This document shows positions 42,407 to 53,360 of a stretch of DNA of 64,000 bases, piece after piece (within the stretch, counting starts at the first letter, position 1; every line of letters begins with the position of its first letter). The stretch spans positions 2,542,001 through 2,606,000 of the forward strand of contig KE546965.1 in the NCBI GenBank assembly GCA_000442125.1, given 5' to 3'. The position numbers and the translations under genes are program-made. Under the pieces are notes generated by a model. The model did no database searches, was not told the origin of the DNA, and worked only from the letters and a program-made list of their open reading frames with translations. Source of the stretch: Opeltia flavorubescens. Taxonomy: Eukaryota > Ascomycota > Lecanoromycetes > Teloschistales > Teloschistaceae.

Positions 42407-44653
42407 ATGACAGGCAGAGACCGCCCTGCGCCAGCCATGAACCTACCTCTGAGAGCCCGCAAACGTAAGATCTCCTATCGCGAGCCATCTTCTGATTTCG
42501 ACGACGACGACGAGACCTCTGAACCCAGTCCTTCGAGTTATCGCCTAAGGTCGTCGAGTAAACGGCACCGGACTACGGATAATGATACGTTATCTACGCC
42601 TGAAACCTCGGATTCTACGCACCGCCTGAACCAAACAATTGTTCCGCGCCGCCGAAAGAAATCTAAGAGAGCAAGTGCAAAGCGGCTACAAATCGGTCAT
42701 GAAAGACGGTCTCGAGAAGCAGCTCCCTCAAGACAACATCGGGAAGCTTCAGGATTGAAGCGGTCAGCAGATAAGGACGATCACAGCATTTTGAAGGACA
42801 ACACGAGTGGTCAAAAATCTGATCTTCTGCATCACGGTGGTAGAGCTGCCCCATGGCACACATTACCATACGAAATCCTCTTGCAGATATTCAAGTACGC
42901 CACATATCCACTAGTGGCAGAATACTCCTTACCTTCATCCTCAACCATCCCTGGTTGGCTGCTCAAAGTAGCACTCTTATGCAAGGGCTTCGCCGAACCG
43001 GCATTGTCTGCACTCTATTACGCTCCTTCGTTGTACCCACCATCGCGTGCTCACAAGCTCCTCGCAAGCCTTTCCAACCAAACTGAGAGCTCATTCTTGA
43101 ACTATCAATCGAAGATCAAGTATCTGGATGTGGAGGCTGATGGGGTGTTGTGCCGCAAATACGAAGGGCAGGAACCCATCGAATTAGGGGACTTCCTTTC
43201 ATCGGGGCCACAGATTCGGGGTATCAATATCTATTCCCTCTCAGATGTCGCCATAAATCATAAGAATCTAAACCTTTCCACTAAAACACAAGGCAAACGC
43301 GCACCCTATCAATCGGGCCTGTTTGCAGCTCTACATGCAAACGACATCCACCTTTCAGAATGGACCTGGAACGGGCTTCTGATGCGACGCTCTCTTACCC
43401 CACTCATTGAAGTCGTAAAATACCACCAACGGAAGGAATTTGAGCATATGACAGATTTGACATTTTTCCACTTTGACCGTCGATACCAGGTGGAGACCAT
43501 TGCCCGTTCTACAAGCATGTTGCACCGTCTTAGGTCAGCCAGGTTTAAGGATGTGACAATCGAAAACGTGGAAGATCTCAAACAGCTTCCGGGGAACCTC
43601 GAGGTTCTCGAGTTCTCAAATTGCACGTCACTAGATTCATTGTCTCTCATTCCCCTTTTGAAATCTCACGGTAGTCAATTGAGAGAACTGGTGCTAAATC
43701 ATAATGATGCGCTTGACTTGACATTCCTACAAGACTTGGCTTTACGTTGTCCCAGATTACAAATGTTAAAGATGGACCTGCGATTCTTCAACACGCACGT
43801 TACCTTCAATGATTCGGAGCCGAAATTCGAACGCTTACTCGAAGAGACAATCGTGCCTAGTTGGCCAGCGACATTGCAGCGTATTGAGCTCTTCCATCTT
43901 CGCAAATGGGACACATCCGCGGCCCATACGTTCTTCTCCTCGCTCGTGGAATCGGCTCAAACCCTACCTGATCTCCGCCATATCGACATTAAAGCTAGCA
44001 TAGGGGAGAGTAACTGGCGAGATCGTATCGGCTTCCGCAACAAGTGGGTCAGTCGGATTGAGAGGGTTTTCAAGCGGATTTCTGCTCCGCCTGACCCACG
44101 TTTGAGATCCTTGTCCATATTCAAGACTAACAGGCACAGCTTCAAGATGTCAGGCACCATAGCAAGCCACGGTCGCAAGATGAAACAAGATGTCGGCGAC
44201 AGAGGTCCAAAAAACAACGGATTCAGCCATGTTCGGATAGAACTGCCATGTAGCAACGACAACTCCGGTGACAGTGATGTCCCTTTGGCATCCAAGCGTC
44301 GAAGTGTCCGCCTGAAAAACCGGCCTGACGACCAAAGGCAAGAGAACTCTGTTCCTTGTCAGCCTCGAAAGCGTGTCAAGCGGAAACGAAGGAACAGCAA
44401 AGATTCATCAAGTGAGGAGGACTCTGCGCTTGAGGATGCTGACACGCCCGAAGAATCGCAAGTTTTCCCAGAAGATGGTGACGAAGATCTTTACATTCAG
44501 GGCATGTGCGATGTTGTCCGTATTGCGATCGATAACCTGAGGCCAACAGAAGAGCACTTGGACGAGAGCTACTTCCTTGATGATGAGATCAGTGGAGACG
44601 AGGATTGGAATGGGGATGATGATGCTCGCGGTGGAGGTGGGTACGCGTGGTGA
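42407..44653 (+). CDS. Large nuclear-type F-box/LRR-like protein
   Basis: Intronless 748-aa ORF. Seen: a basic, disordered N-terminus with NLS-like patches (RRRKKSKRASAKR), an F-box (PWHTLPYEILLQIFKYATYP, about 149-195, with the LLKVALLCKGFAEPALSALY continuation), leucine-rich-repeat-like text (LEVLEFSNCTSLDSLSL; LRELVLNHNDALDLTFLQDL), and a basic then acidic tail (RKRVKRKRRNSKDSSSEEDS). Predicted substrate receptor of an SCF ubiquitin ligase acting in the nucleus; the target is unknown. ATG 42407 is the first in frame; ATG 42437 is also possible. Confidence 0.85.
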   Translation: MTGRDRPAPAMNLPLRARKRKISYREPSSDFDDDDETSEPSPSSYRLRSSSKRHRTTDNDTLSTPETSDSTHRLNQTIVPRRRKKSKRASAKRLQIGHERRSREAAPSRQHREASGLKRSADKDDHSILKDNTSGQKSDLLHHGGRAAPWHTLPYEILLQIFKYATYPLVAEYSLPSSSTIPGWLLKVALLCKGFAEPALSALYYAPSLYPPSRAHKLLASLSNQTESSFLNYQSKIKYLDVEADGVLCRKYEGQEPIELGDFLSSGPQIRGINIYSLSDVAINHKNLNLSTKTQGKRAPYQSGLFAALHANDIHLSEWTWNGLLMRRSLTPLIEVVKYHQRKEFEHMTDLTFFHFDRRYQVETIARSTSMLHRLRSARFKDVTIENVEDLKQLPGNLEVLEFSNCTSLDSLSLIPLLKSHGSQLRELVLNHNDALDLTFLQDLALRCPRLQMLKMDLRFFNTHVTFNDSEPKFERLLEETIVPSWPATLQRIELFHLRKWDTSAAHTFFSSLVESAQTLPDLRHIDIKASIGESNWRDRIGFRNKWVSRIERVFKRISAPPDPRLRSLSIFKTNRHSFKMSGTIASHGRKMKQDVGDRGPKNNGFSHVRIELPCSNDNSGDSDVPLASKRRSVRLKNRPDDQRQENSVPCQPRKRVKRKRRNSKDSSSEEDSALEDADTPEESQVFPEDGDEDLYIQGMCDVVRIAIDNLRPTEEHLDESYFLDDEISGDEDWNGDDDARGGGGYAW

Positions 44654-45139
44654 ATAACAGTTCCGATATTTGGACTTTTTCCTTTCGCCCTTCCATTACC
44701 AGCGAGTCGCTCAAGAATAAATGATAAATGGCGTGCGTGTCCAATTCACTTTTCGTACCTATTTAGCAAGATCATCATTGTAAATTAGCAGTATGCTCTG
44801 CTAGATGTAGAACAGGAAATCGACTCCCAAGACGTACGCAAGGTGTTAGTGTATATCAAGATACCCCATCTCTGTTGCCTAGATATGTTTTTTTTGTTTC
44901 CGACGGAAGCTGCAGCAAGACTTTACCATAGTCCAACCGTTTTGTCCCTTTCAATGTATCAATATAAAGACATCTCTGCACGCGGTGTACAATTTTCGCG
45001 GTATTACCCACGCATTCTCAAGGAGATCAACAGGAAACCCTCCAAATACACACACCAACGTTGAAGACTTGTACAAGACCAAGCGTTTGTCAAGTGAGTG
45101 CAGCACTTTCCAGCGTAGCGAAGCCAATGCACATTCTCT
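44654..45139. other. Intergenic
   Basis: 3' region of the F-box/LRR gene and upstream of decayed repeat copy C. No gene supported. Confidence 0.4.
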
Positions 45140-45500
45140 TACCTTGACGACTTGTAGGGAAGCTCTCACTATCCCATCCCTGGCTACAAATGGCACTCAA
45201 AAGCTTGGCACCGCATCGTTACTACGACTTCACCCCTGATTTTAGTGCCATGGCCAGGGATGGGATACTGGTGCCAAAGATTTCATGGAAAATTAAGACT
45301 GAGGTCCAAGCCCCTCTTCGTCTTGACTGCTGTTGGCACCACGGCACGACTGTAGAAGTATTCCAGGGGGGAAAGAGTATATGGATCCAATGTTCGTGCT
45401 AGATGATGATCTTGCACATCGGTCGGCTTACGTTGATGCTCGCTCCAAGGATCATGCGTACAAACTCATAGAGGGGTTCGAGAGTGAGATTCCTCTCGAG
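45140..45500 (+). pseudogene. Unit X-Y fragment, copy C (inverted relative to A and B)
   Basis: Plus-strand text: TIPSLATNGTQKLG-like unit-X tail, then SAMARDGILVPKISWKIKTE, VQAPLRLDCCWHHGTTVEVF and, after a -1 change in a six-G run near 45370, KEYMDPMFVLDDDLAHRSAY. It matches the minus strand of copy B at both blocks, but the segment between them is shorter, so copy C has an internal deletion relative to B. It overlaps the 3' end of the opposite-strand F-box-like gene at 45466. Product not recognised. Confidence 0.6.
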
Positions 45501-46248
45501 TCTGCAACCGGTCGAATTCCCGCTTCGTCTCCTCGCTCACATCGCCGGAAAATTCGAAGCGAGGAGGATTACTCAGGTGGAGAAAAGGTTCGAGTATAGT
45601 TTCATCAGCCTTGCGCGAATAGCGATTCCCATCTTGAAAACTGATGTGAATCCGCTTCAAATTGGTAAGATTTCTCAGTGTAGCGCAGAACGACTCAACC
45701 TGATCTCTAAGCCCTCTGAACAGACCTTTAAGATTACCATGATTGAACTTGATCATTCCAGAATAGCTATCACAGAGATGGATTTTGATCTTGAAATCTT
45801 GAATGAATTGAGTGTATCTTGGGCTTAGCTTGTCAGGAAACGCGTAAGTCCTGATAGGCGTTAAGCCGCTTGGGAGAAGACATCGACATTCGAATGTAGT
45901 GCAGTCCCAGACGGTATTGAGCAGAAAAGTTGCGGTGCTGTACATCTGATAAGAAGCTTCGTCGTGAATTTGCTTTGAGACTGCGAGTAGGGCTGTGGTG
46001 CCTTTGATCCAGCAAAGGCCTTTGGAGCCATGGTTCATTGTTTCAGGTAGCACATAATTGAAGATCTCAGATCGAATCTCAGCTGGCAACTCTAGAAGTC
46101 TACATCTGTCTGGCACATCCATGCGGTTGCGGAATAATGAATCCGAGGCTTGGGGGTCGTTCCTACATTCGGATCTTTGGGTACGTACACAATCTAGCAT
46201 ACTTGTATCGTAGCCATACACCGAGAAAGGTTCGCTGTCAGAAGGCAT
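45466..46248 (-). CDS. F-box-like (2EXR-type) domain protein
   Basis: Intronless 260-aa ORF. RLLELPAEIRSEIFNYVLPE near residue 50 is the F-box-like motif, followed by TALLAVSKQIHDEASYQMYS, the second family segment. The rest (NGNLKGLFRGLRDQVESFCA-type helix) is as in relatives. Its 3' end overlaps decayed repeat copy C on the other strand. Ubiquitin-ligase adaptor role is inferred from the family only. Confidence 0.72.
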   Translation of the reverse strand: MPSDSEPFSVYGYDTSMLDCVRTQRSECRNDPQASDSLFRNRMDVPDRCRLLELPAEIRSEIFNYVLPETMNHGSKGLCWIKGTTALLAVSKQIHDEASYQMYSTATFLLNTVWDCTTFECRCLLPSGLTPIRTYAFPDKLSPRYTQFIQDFKIKIHLCDSYSGMIKFNHGNLKGLFRGLRDQVESFCATLRNLTNLKRIHISFQDGNRYSRKADETILEPFLHLSNPPRFEFSGDVSEETKREFDRLQTREESHSRTPL

Positions 46249-47014
46249 TACGCCAGTCGTCTCGCTGAAAGACTACTTGAAAGTTTTCAAGGATCAGATC
46301 TAATATATCAATGAAAGGGTGGAAGGATAACTAGTGATATGACGACATTGACTTCTGCGCATCGGGTCTAGCAGTATTTCAGGTTGAGAAAGCGAACTGA
46401 TCGAGGGTCGGTAACGAGACAGTCTTTGCTTGGCAGGCCCCTATGACCTCAATACCAGGCAGATTCCACGACAGAACATACAGAACTAATACAATAAAAC
46501 GGTTGATCAAATACGCTCAGGTGAACTGCTACAATGTAATAGTAGAATCGTTATATCGATCTCCACGGATGACTGAGAACAACGTGTTCAATACTATGAA
46601 AGGGTTTGCCAAGTGCCCCTATCGGACAACACTTTTGTCATCGACCCTCGGATACACACATTTACCCATCCCAAATATTTCAGATACGTACCAGTTGTCG
46701 GTAATGAATGCGATTGTCATGGGCATGATCTCGTTACTGCTATATGTTGCTATGTATAGCCTTGTGAAACAAATGAAAACAACAATTCGAGAATGAAAAC
46801 CGTGACCCACAAAGCTCCAGGGTAGATGACAGGCTGCTCAAAGCCGCTTATTTCTTCGATCCCTTTCGTCTCCTTGAATTCACCTCACCGTACTTCCGTG
46901 CAATCTCCTAGCGAATCACTAGGAATATCGTTAGTCTCACTGCCTCGCGGATATGATCAACACCAGCAACCTATCGACTAACCTCTAATATGTACCGAAA
47001 TGATTGGCTGTCCA
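46249..47014. other. Intergenic
   Basis: Contains a 117-codon ORF (46443-46796, +) with one hydrophobic segment but no other support; treated as non-coding. Confidence 0.4.
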
Positions 47015-48088
47015 TCAACCTCGATACTTCCCCCTTGCACGACCCTGACAAACCTTCGCGTGGTCCATCATCTTGTCCTTTCGATTGAAACCCTTAGCAC
47101 CCTTTCGGGGACAGCCTTCTTTCGGACACTCAAATGCTTTCGGTCCATCCACATGTTTCTGAAGATGGCGTCGAAGATCGCCGGGACGGGCACATGTGGT
47201 GTTGCAACCTGGATGAGAGCAGGTAAGGCGGTTGTTGGGTAATGGATCTATAGCAGGTACGGCATTTGGGGGCGTCGAAGCAATTTCTCTAATTTCTCTA
47301 CTGACGACGGCATCGGTATTGCTGCGTGAGGAAGACTTATCATGGCGCAACACTCCTTGAGAGGCTTCAGGCGCCAAAGTAGCATCCGGGAGACTTCCAT
47401 CCATTGCGAGAGCCAGTCGCCCGTATGGATCTCGAGCGTTCATGGCCACGGGCTCATATGGAAACGCTCCGAGTCCGCTGTCATTGCCTGGAAGATTCAA
47501 GAGAACACCATCTTGTGGTAACGAGTTGCCTGTGTGAACCTTTGAATGTTTATTGAGCATTCGTTGGCTGGGGAAGAACGCGTAACATCCTTCATGCTGG
47601 CAATCATAGCTAAGAACCCGTGCAAGCTCTCCGCTGCTCTGGTGTGTCTCCTCAGATTCTGCAGTGTCGTGAAATGGATGATGCAAGCTATCGTCAATAT
47701 ATCCAGAAGTAGACTGACGATAGGTGAAACTACTTATAGTATTCAAAGGATGATGCGAAAAGTTGTTGACATAGCTAGCCGTGGGCTGGTTGTAGAGGTA
47801 TTTGCTAGTGATACGATTTGATGGTAAAATATTCGTATTCGTACGAAAGCCTTTAGTATAGAGCGGCTCGTGATGTGGCTCGTGATGCGGCCGATGCAGT
47901 CCTTGACCCGTGCTTGCATACATAAGCCACGGGTGTAAAAAAAAAACCTACCCAGCTCCATCTGCCCCACCATGCATCTCCCATGCATGTGGCTGCAGAT
48001 TGAGCTCAGGTGTCATCCAGTGATTGTCCATAGGGATTCCGTTTCCTGCAGCCCTTCCATAGGCTGAATCGTAGTGTTCGTGCTGCAT
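47015..48088 (-). CDS. C2H2 zinc-finger protein (first of a pair)
   Basis: Probable DNA-binding regulator, 344 aa if read as 48088-47952 plus 47912-47015, joined by an unusually short 39-nt intron (GTAGGT plus a ten-T run, ending GCAAG). Otherwise it starts at ATG 47923 (302 aa). Seen: His/Tyr/Ser-rich N-terminus, and three finger units: YDCQHEGCYAFFPSQRMLNK..H..H, TCSHPGCNTTCARPGDLRRH..KH, and ECPKEGCPRKGAKGFNRKDK..H..C. The shared linker GPKAFEC also occurs in the neighbour at 49212 (GPKAYDC), which suggests a local duplication. An identical 16-mer lies upstream of both. Targets unknown. Confidence 0.75.
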
Positions 48089-48116
48089 GTCGAAAAGGGG
48101 CTTGCAGAAAAGGGGC

Positions 48117-48132
48117 AAAAGGGGCGACCAAT
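48117..48132 (-). promoter_or_regulatory. Shared 16-mer upstream of zinc-finger gene 1
   Basis: AAAAGGGGCGACCAAT on the plus strand, i.e. ATTGGTCGCCCCTTTT reading towards the gene: a CCAAT box joined to a GC-rich core. It is about 30 nt upstream of the ATG at 48088 and is repeated exactly at 50117-50132. Confidence 0.55.
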
Positions 48133-49211
48133 GGAATTTGACAAGGCTGAATCGAGCAGCAAAAAGTGCAAAAAATTCGTGTAATTGAAGGTGGGAAGGA
48201 GGGGAGATCTTGTAAGCGTGAGATGAGGGGAAAAAGGGGCACAAGAAGGGCGAAAAGGGCGAGACTGAGAGATGAGGCTAGGACATAGGTCTATATGCAT
48301 CTTCTTTGTTGCCAGTCAGCCAGTAGTCTTCGTTGGCCATCCCCACGGATCGTACCATCATTTGAGTAGAACGGAAAGATCTCGAAGTCCTCTGACTGAG
48401 CAGATTGGACAGTATCGGGATCTCTAAAACCAGATCATCTAGTACCAAAAGAGCAAAACGGATATTCGAACATTGCAATCTCAGTAATTTCACATAAGAC
48501 AAATGACAGGGAAAAGCTCCTTCTAAATGGCACTTTCAAAAGAAGTGAACAAAACTATGATGCAGAGCTAGTGAGTTCCATGAGTTTGGCGAGACGAAAT
48601 CGATCAAGTCATGGAATGGTAGTATTCCTCGGAGGAGCTTCCACAGTGTCATCCCTGCCTATGAACAATGGTAGTACTTCGTATCAGGACCAGTACGTAC
48701 GCTATCAATTGTGGTATTCCACGGAGACTGAAGTGCAAAGCAATATTTTTGTTACTGTTGGGGCAAATGTTCCTTAGACAAGCGACGTAACGATTGCCAT
48801 GTTTCGAAACCGAGTGCCATAAAGCATTCTGAAGGGGATATGATACTCACTCATCTCCTATAATCTGTGTTGAGTTATGACTGTAGTGACATGTGTGGAG
48901 TCTGTGAGGTATTGACCATACAGGAGACGCTAGGATTCAAGAGGTGTCGGAAAAGTACCTACAACAAGAAAGAGAAAGAGAACGCCATGATACAGGATTA
49001 AAATTGCCGATTTGCCTGTGCTTCCAGTCATATAATTATCTTATGCAATACCACGAGGGGTTGCAATCTGCCACGAGTGCCGGAATTTCATGAGCTGAAT
49101 TAGATATATGGAGTCTACACTCGACCATTTGAGCGCTTTATCAACATGTAATGACTGCAATTTATACGTGGACTAGATAACCGTGGGGACCTTTTTCGTT
49201 TGTCAATATTT
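48133..49211. other. Intergenic
   Basis: Upstream region of the first zinc-finger gene, with purine-rich GAAAAGGGG-type stretches (48100-48260), and the 3' region of the second. No gene supported. Confidence 0.4.
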
Positions 49212-49772
49212 TCAAACAGCCGGCCACTTAACGCGGCGGAATTCCAGCGAGCCTGGGGAAAAAGGCTCGAAACCTTTACTACGCATCACAGCTTCGTGTT
49301 CCTCCCGTCGCGTGATATTTCTTAATCCTTGAGGGGCCCAGTAGGAAGGGTGGCGGTACATGGACGGGATAATCTCACTTGAATATCCAAACCCAGCTTT
49401 CAAAACGCACCAGCGCTCAACTTCAACTTCAGGATGCTTGCAGTCCATATGATCTTTCAGTTTATCAAGTCGCCAGAAGCCTTTGTAGCCCTTCCGTCGG
49501 CACTGTTCCACAATGCAGTCGTATGCTTTGGGTCCCGTTTGATGAGTCTTGCTATGCCGATCCAGGTCGCCCTTGCGAACGAATTTCTTGTTGCAGCCAT
49601 CGGCTTCACACTTAAAATTGACTGCTTTACTCTGGTACTCAAGATGAATCGGAGCGTTGGCATCAGCAAAGGGGTCCGAGTCAAGGTCTCCCTGTTCGGC
49701 TAACGTGGACGAAGGGGTAGAGACTTCGTTGGCAGCCCACATTCGAGAAGCAGATCGAGGAAGAGATACGTC
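49212..49772 (-). CDS. C2H2 zinc-finger protein (second of a pair), 5' end uncertain
   Basis: ORF from ATG 49742 (176 aa). The open frame extends upstream as DVSLPRSASR to an AG acceptor at about 49773, so a 5' exon is likely (text SDRCALSPNI lies in the right phase before a GTAAGA donor near 49829). Seen: FKCEADGCNKKFVRKGDLDR..H..H finger, YDCIVEQCRRKGYKGFWRLD..H degenerate second finger, and a C-terminal helical region. It resembles the neighbour at 47015 in finger order and linker. Probable transcription regulator; target unknown. Confidence 0.7.
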   Translation of the reverse strand, partial: DVSLPRSASRMWAANEVSTPSSTLAEQGDLDSDPFADANAPIHLEYQSKAVNFKCEADGCNKKFVRKGDLDRHSKTHQTGPKAYDCIVEQCRRKGYKGFWRLDKLKDHMDCKHPEVEVERWCVLKAGFGYSSEIIPSMYRHPSYWAPQGLRNITRREEHEAVMRSKGFEPFSPGSLEFRRVKWPAV

Positions 49773-50116
49773 CTAGAGACTATGGTCAATTGCTGACGCA
49801 AAACCTATGTAATTCTACAGTGTCTTACAATGTTCGGTGACAAAGCACATCTATCACTAGTTGTCGAGATATGCACCCCACCATGTAGAGCCTCTGAGGC
49901 TCCACCCTGCAGTGGAATAGAGCCTTTTCGCCCTTTTCTGCTAAAGTTAGAAAAAAAAAATCCCGCTCACCGGCATGCAGCCGATGAAGCCTGTCGGAAG
50001 CATTCATCATGCTTGGCGAGCATGGATTGGGCCCAAGGAGTGGGCTTGTCCAATGGGTGTGGTGGGAGATCTGACATCTTTGCAGCAATGATGAGTTGGC
50101 AGACAAGGCTGGGGAA

Positions 50117-50132
50117 AAAAGGGGCGACCAAT
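50117..50132 (-). promoter_or_regulatory. Shared 16-mer upstream of zinc-finger gene 2
   Basis: Exact copy of the 16-mer at 48117-48132 (CCAAT box plus GGGGCG), 2000 bp away. It lies 110-130 nt upstream of possible start codons at 50003-50010 and about 375 nt upstream of ATG 49742. Conservation of a 16-mer at matching places before two related genes suggests a regulatory site or a trace of duplication. Confidence 0.55.
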
Positions 50133-50458
50133 CAGAGTGGTCGAAACCTGAAAATTGGTAGAAGAATACTGGGGAAACTGACGGGCAAGGACCCTCTTCT
50201 TGTATTCGTGTGCTTGAGCCCGAGGACGGGGCGCCGGTGGGGTCACACCAAGAACAGTTGTGCTGCTGCTGGACGATGCAGAAGGTTGGTGCTCCGCGCC
50301 AGAAGTGAAGGGCGTTCCGCTCCACTGCCCAAGCTGCCATGTCACGACGATATGGCATCCAATGAAGTCGATGTCCTCATTCCATAGATCTTGTCTAGTC
50401 GGTGTATGCTACATGAGTAGGCTCTCTTGATCACTCCGTGAAACGTACAACCATCGTT

Positions 50459-53350
50459 TCACAATTCTTCCTCATCCATTCCCATTAGTCTTCGTTCTGC
50501 GAGCTCATTGATTTTCTCTTGCAAGACCGTCCGACCATATCTCCCAGCCACTTTCCCAGCAGCCTCGAGCATCTTGCCTCCACGATCCTTCATTAAGCCC
50601 ACAATCTCAAGAGCCTTCATACCTCTTTCTTCACCTTCTCTACACTCAACGTTGAGCAATTGAAGAAGCGTTTTGTCTACCTCAATCTCGCGGCGACTCA
50701 GCTCTGTCCGTTGGCTATGGCTTGCGTTGGTTGCTGATACTAGATCTTCCAGAAGAGAGAGCATGAGCGATGATCTAACGAATAATTCTTGTAATCGAGG
50801 TCCCTCGCCTGATGAGGTATCTGAAGATTCTTCCACGACAGCTGTGGTGCATGGAATTTTGAATTCGAATTCGCTAAGCAAAGGCTTTGGGAAATATGGA
50901 TATTGATCGCCTCCCTTCAGAATGATGCAGTGGAATTTGTTCTGCGCGACAGCCACTGGCCAGTAAGTCTCTTCTTTCCGTCCACCAGCCAAGCGTTCAA
51001 GCGTTTTGGTATCAAGCAATGGTACCCATCTTGCTTGTCCCGGCGTTCTCCAGTGCTGCAATATCAGTAAGGTACCCGTAGAATCATATATGCACGGATC
51101 TCCGTTGTCTGAAAAAAGGACACTCTTGATCTGAGTGTTCTCCGCCAGGGCGACGATGTCTTCGCTTTGACATGTTTCGTCTCGCTTGACATTCTCGATT
51201 GTGTAGACTAGCTTGGCACAACCATCTCCACCGACTGCTCCGTTCCCCATGGTCAAGACATAGTCTCGCCATGATGCACAGGTGACAGTAGGTGATGACT
51301 TTTGCCGATATACTCGGAAAGGCGTACCAAAAAGGGTAAAGACGCGGACGTAGTTAGTTGATGTTGTGACGGTCACGAAGGATTCGCTCAACGATATAGC
51401 TATAAGCGGTCGGTTAGCCTTGCGCTACAATGACAGTCGCAAAAGCATACAAGTCACGTCTTCTCCAGCTGGCAGGTGTGTTCGCCAATCAGCTCTTGAT
51501 GTCCATGTTTCGTGGGGTCTGTAGAATATCATAGCTGGATTATCGCCTGAGGGAGGACACGAAAAGAGCGTTCCATGTTCGTCTGCAACGCGTCAGAAGA
51601 TGAACATGTTCTGCAAGTCAAGCATACATACTGAGGCAAGCCTTATCATATAGATATGGGTCCGTAAAGTGAAAGTCGCGATGAAATTCGCGGTCATAGA
51701 ATTCAACAGTGACAGTGTGGTGGGTATCTTGATCGACCGTCCATACAAAACCTGTCAAATTGAGGCCTTGCCCTGGTCAGAGTCTATCACTATGAGAAGA
51801 TCGAACGACCCACATAGATATCGTCTGTTGCCCCTCCAGGGTGTACTACCGGGTTGGAAGGGCTCGTGTATCTGTGGCTGCCATGATTGATATGTTGGTC
51901 TTCTTTTGATGTTTGGACCATTCAAGATGTCAAGATGACCATTCGTTCTCTTTCCATATCCGTTGACTTCGTCGAGATAGCCTGCACCGTCGTCATCCTC
52001 GACAAAATCGTCTTCTTCGCCTCCAGATTCAGGTCCTAGAATATCATCTAAAGAATCAGGCGTCCCTTTCCGTCGATCCCGGTCATTCGAAGGACGTTGG
52101 TGTCCATTAGTCAAGATGTTGCGATTGTTTGCCGAGATTTCCGAGAGAGGATCATGTATAAATGGTGCAGGCTGTCGTGATTGCTGTAGCAGATTAAGAT
52201 TTTCTTGCGACAGGAAGTTGGGATAGATGAAGAGTTCTCCTTCGGAGGTTACGAAAGAGAATATGTTCTCACTTGGATGCCAAACAAGGTTGGTGACTCC
52301 AGAGTAATCATATCTGTTGTAAGATTAATGGCAAATTCTCTTGGACATGGGATTGGCTGACCTCGCAATCACTTTCTGAGTCTTCGTATCCCAGATGAGT
52401 ATTTTCCTATCAGATGCCGATGAAGCTAGCAGAGCGCCATTCGGGGACCATGCTAGTGCTGTGATGTCGCCCATATGGCCACCTGAGAAAGCACGCTGCT
52501 TTTCGCCATCATCTTGTGTTATGACCTGGACATCCCTCGTTGCGGTGGGTATTGCAAACGCCCTGCTGTCAGGGTGCCAAATGACTTTTGAGCTCCTCTC
52601 ATCCTCTGTCTCGAGACTACGTATCAAGCCATCATATTTCTTAGTCAATATTGGCTCTTCAGTGCTGATGCTGTAAACGTAGACGATACCATCGGTGCAA
52701 GAAACGGCCAGATGTGATCCACTGGGATGAAAGGAGAGGTGTTTGGGAGGTTTCGGCAGATCCCGAATGTAGAGCACGTTGGTCATTTCTCGAGTATCGA
52801 CAATCTTGATTTCGAGCTCACTGCTGTAGTAAGTATCCATTCGTCAAAAGCAAGAATTCGGACCTACTCGCTTGCAACTGCAGCCCAAAGCCCGTCAGGT
52901 GAGATTGCAATGTCGCGGATGGGCAGTGTACATCGGACCAGCATCCGATCGTAGAGATAATTTTCCAAAGAGTAGACGCACACTGAGCCATCTTCGGCTC
53001 CGACGATGAAGAAGTCATTCTATGCCCTCGTCAGCGGTAATTCATGGACAGAGATTGGACTGATTACCGTTGCGGCCAAAGCAGTGTTATTCTCCTGGCA
53101 GTCGTCGATGTTGGTAGGTTCGCCATCAGAGCCAGTTGTATAAACCCGAATGACATTGTTCGACCCAGCCGTGACCAGCTTTGTACCGTCCGGAGTGTAT
53201 GTGAGAAATGTTGGACCATTGGGATCTCAAATCACCGTCAGTCATAGAATCGATGAGAATCTGTCAATGGAACTTACGAGCTGGTCTTCCTCGTACTCGT
53301 TGCTGCATCGTTGCTGATGTTTTTGCTGTGTCGGTAGAGCCCCTCGGCAT
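50459..53350 (-). CDS. CTF4: DNA polymerase alpha-binding replisome protein (Ctf4/Mcl1/SepB)
   Basis: Hub protein linking the CMG helicase and DNA polymerase alpha and supporting cohesion. 850 aa from eight exons: 53350-53278, 53225-53068, 53019-52868, 52823-52362, 52313-51814, 51766-51632, 51582-51451 and 51399-50459. Seen: N-terminal WD40 propeller (TFLTYTPDGTKLVTAGSNNV; LSFHPSGSHLAVSCTDGIVY; ITALAWSPNGALLASSASDR), an acidic linker (GGEEDDFVEDDDGAG), then the SepB/CTF4 trimerisation region (SESFVTVTTSTNYVRVFTLF, QNKFHCIILKGGDQYPYFPK) and a C-terminal helical domain. Length matches Mcl1/SepB. All eight exons join in frame. An MCB box lies 11 nt before the ATG, consistent with G1/S control. 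Confidence 0.95.
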
Positions 53351-53360
53351 GATTTGAGGA

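Noticed and set aside
46443-46796. 117-codon plus-strand ORF with a hydrophobic C-terminal segment
   Set aside because: No recognised family, no second line of evidence; AT-rich spacer.
49825-50358. 177-codon minus-strand ORF upstream of zinc-finger gene 2
   Set aside because: No domain; rich in Ser/Pro/Cys; overlaps the likely promoter and 5' exon of the zinc-finger gene, and a plus-strand ORF of similar length overlaps it. Kept only as a possible source of 5' exons.
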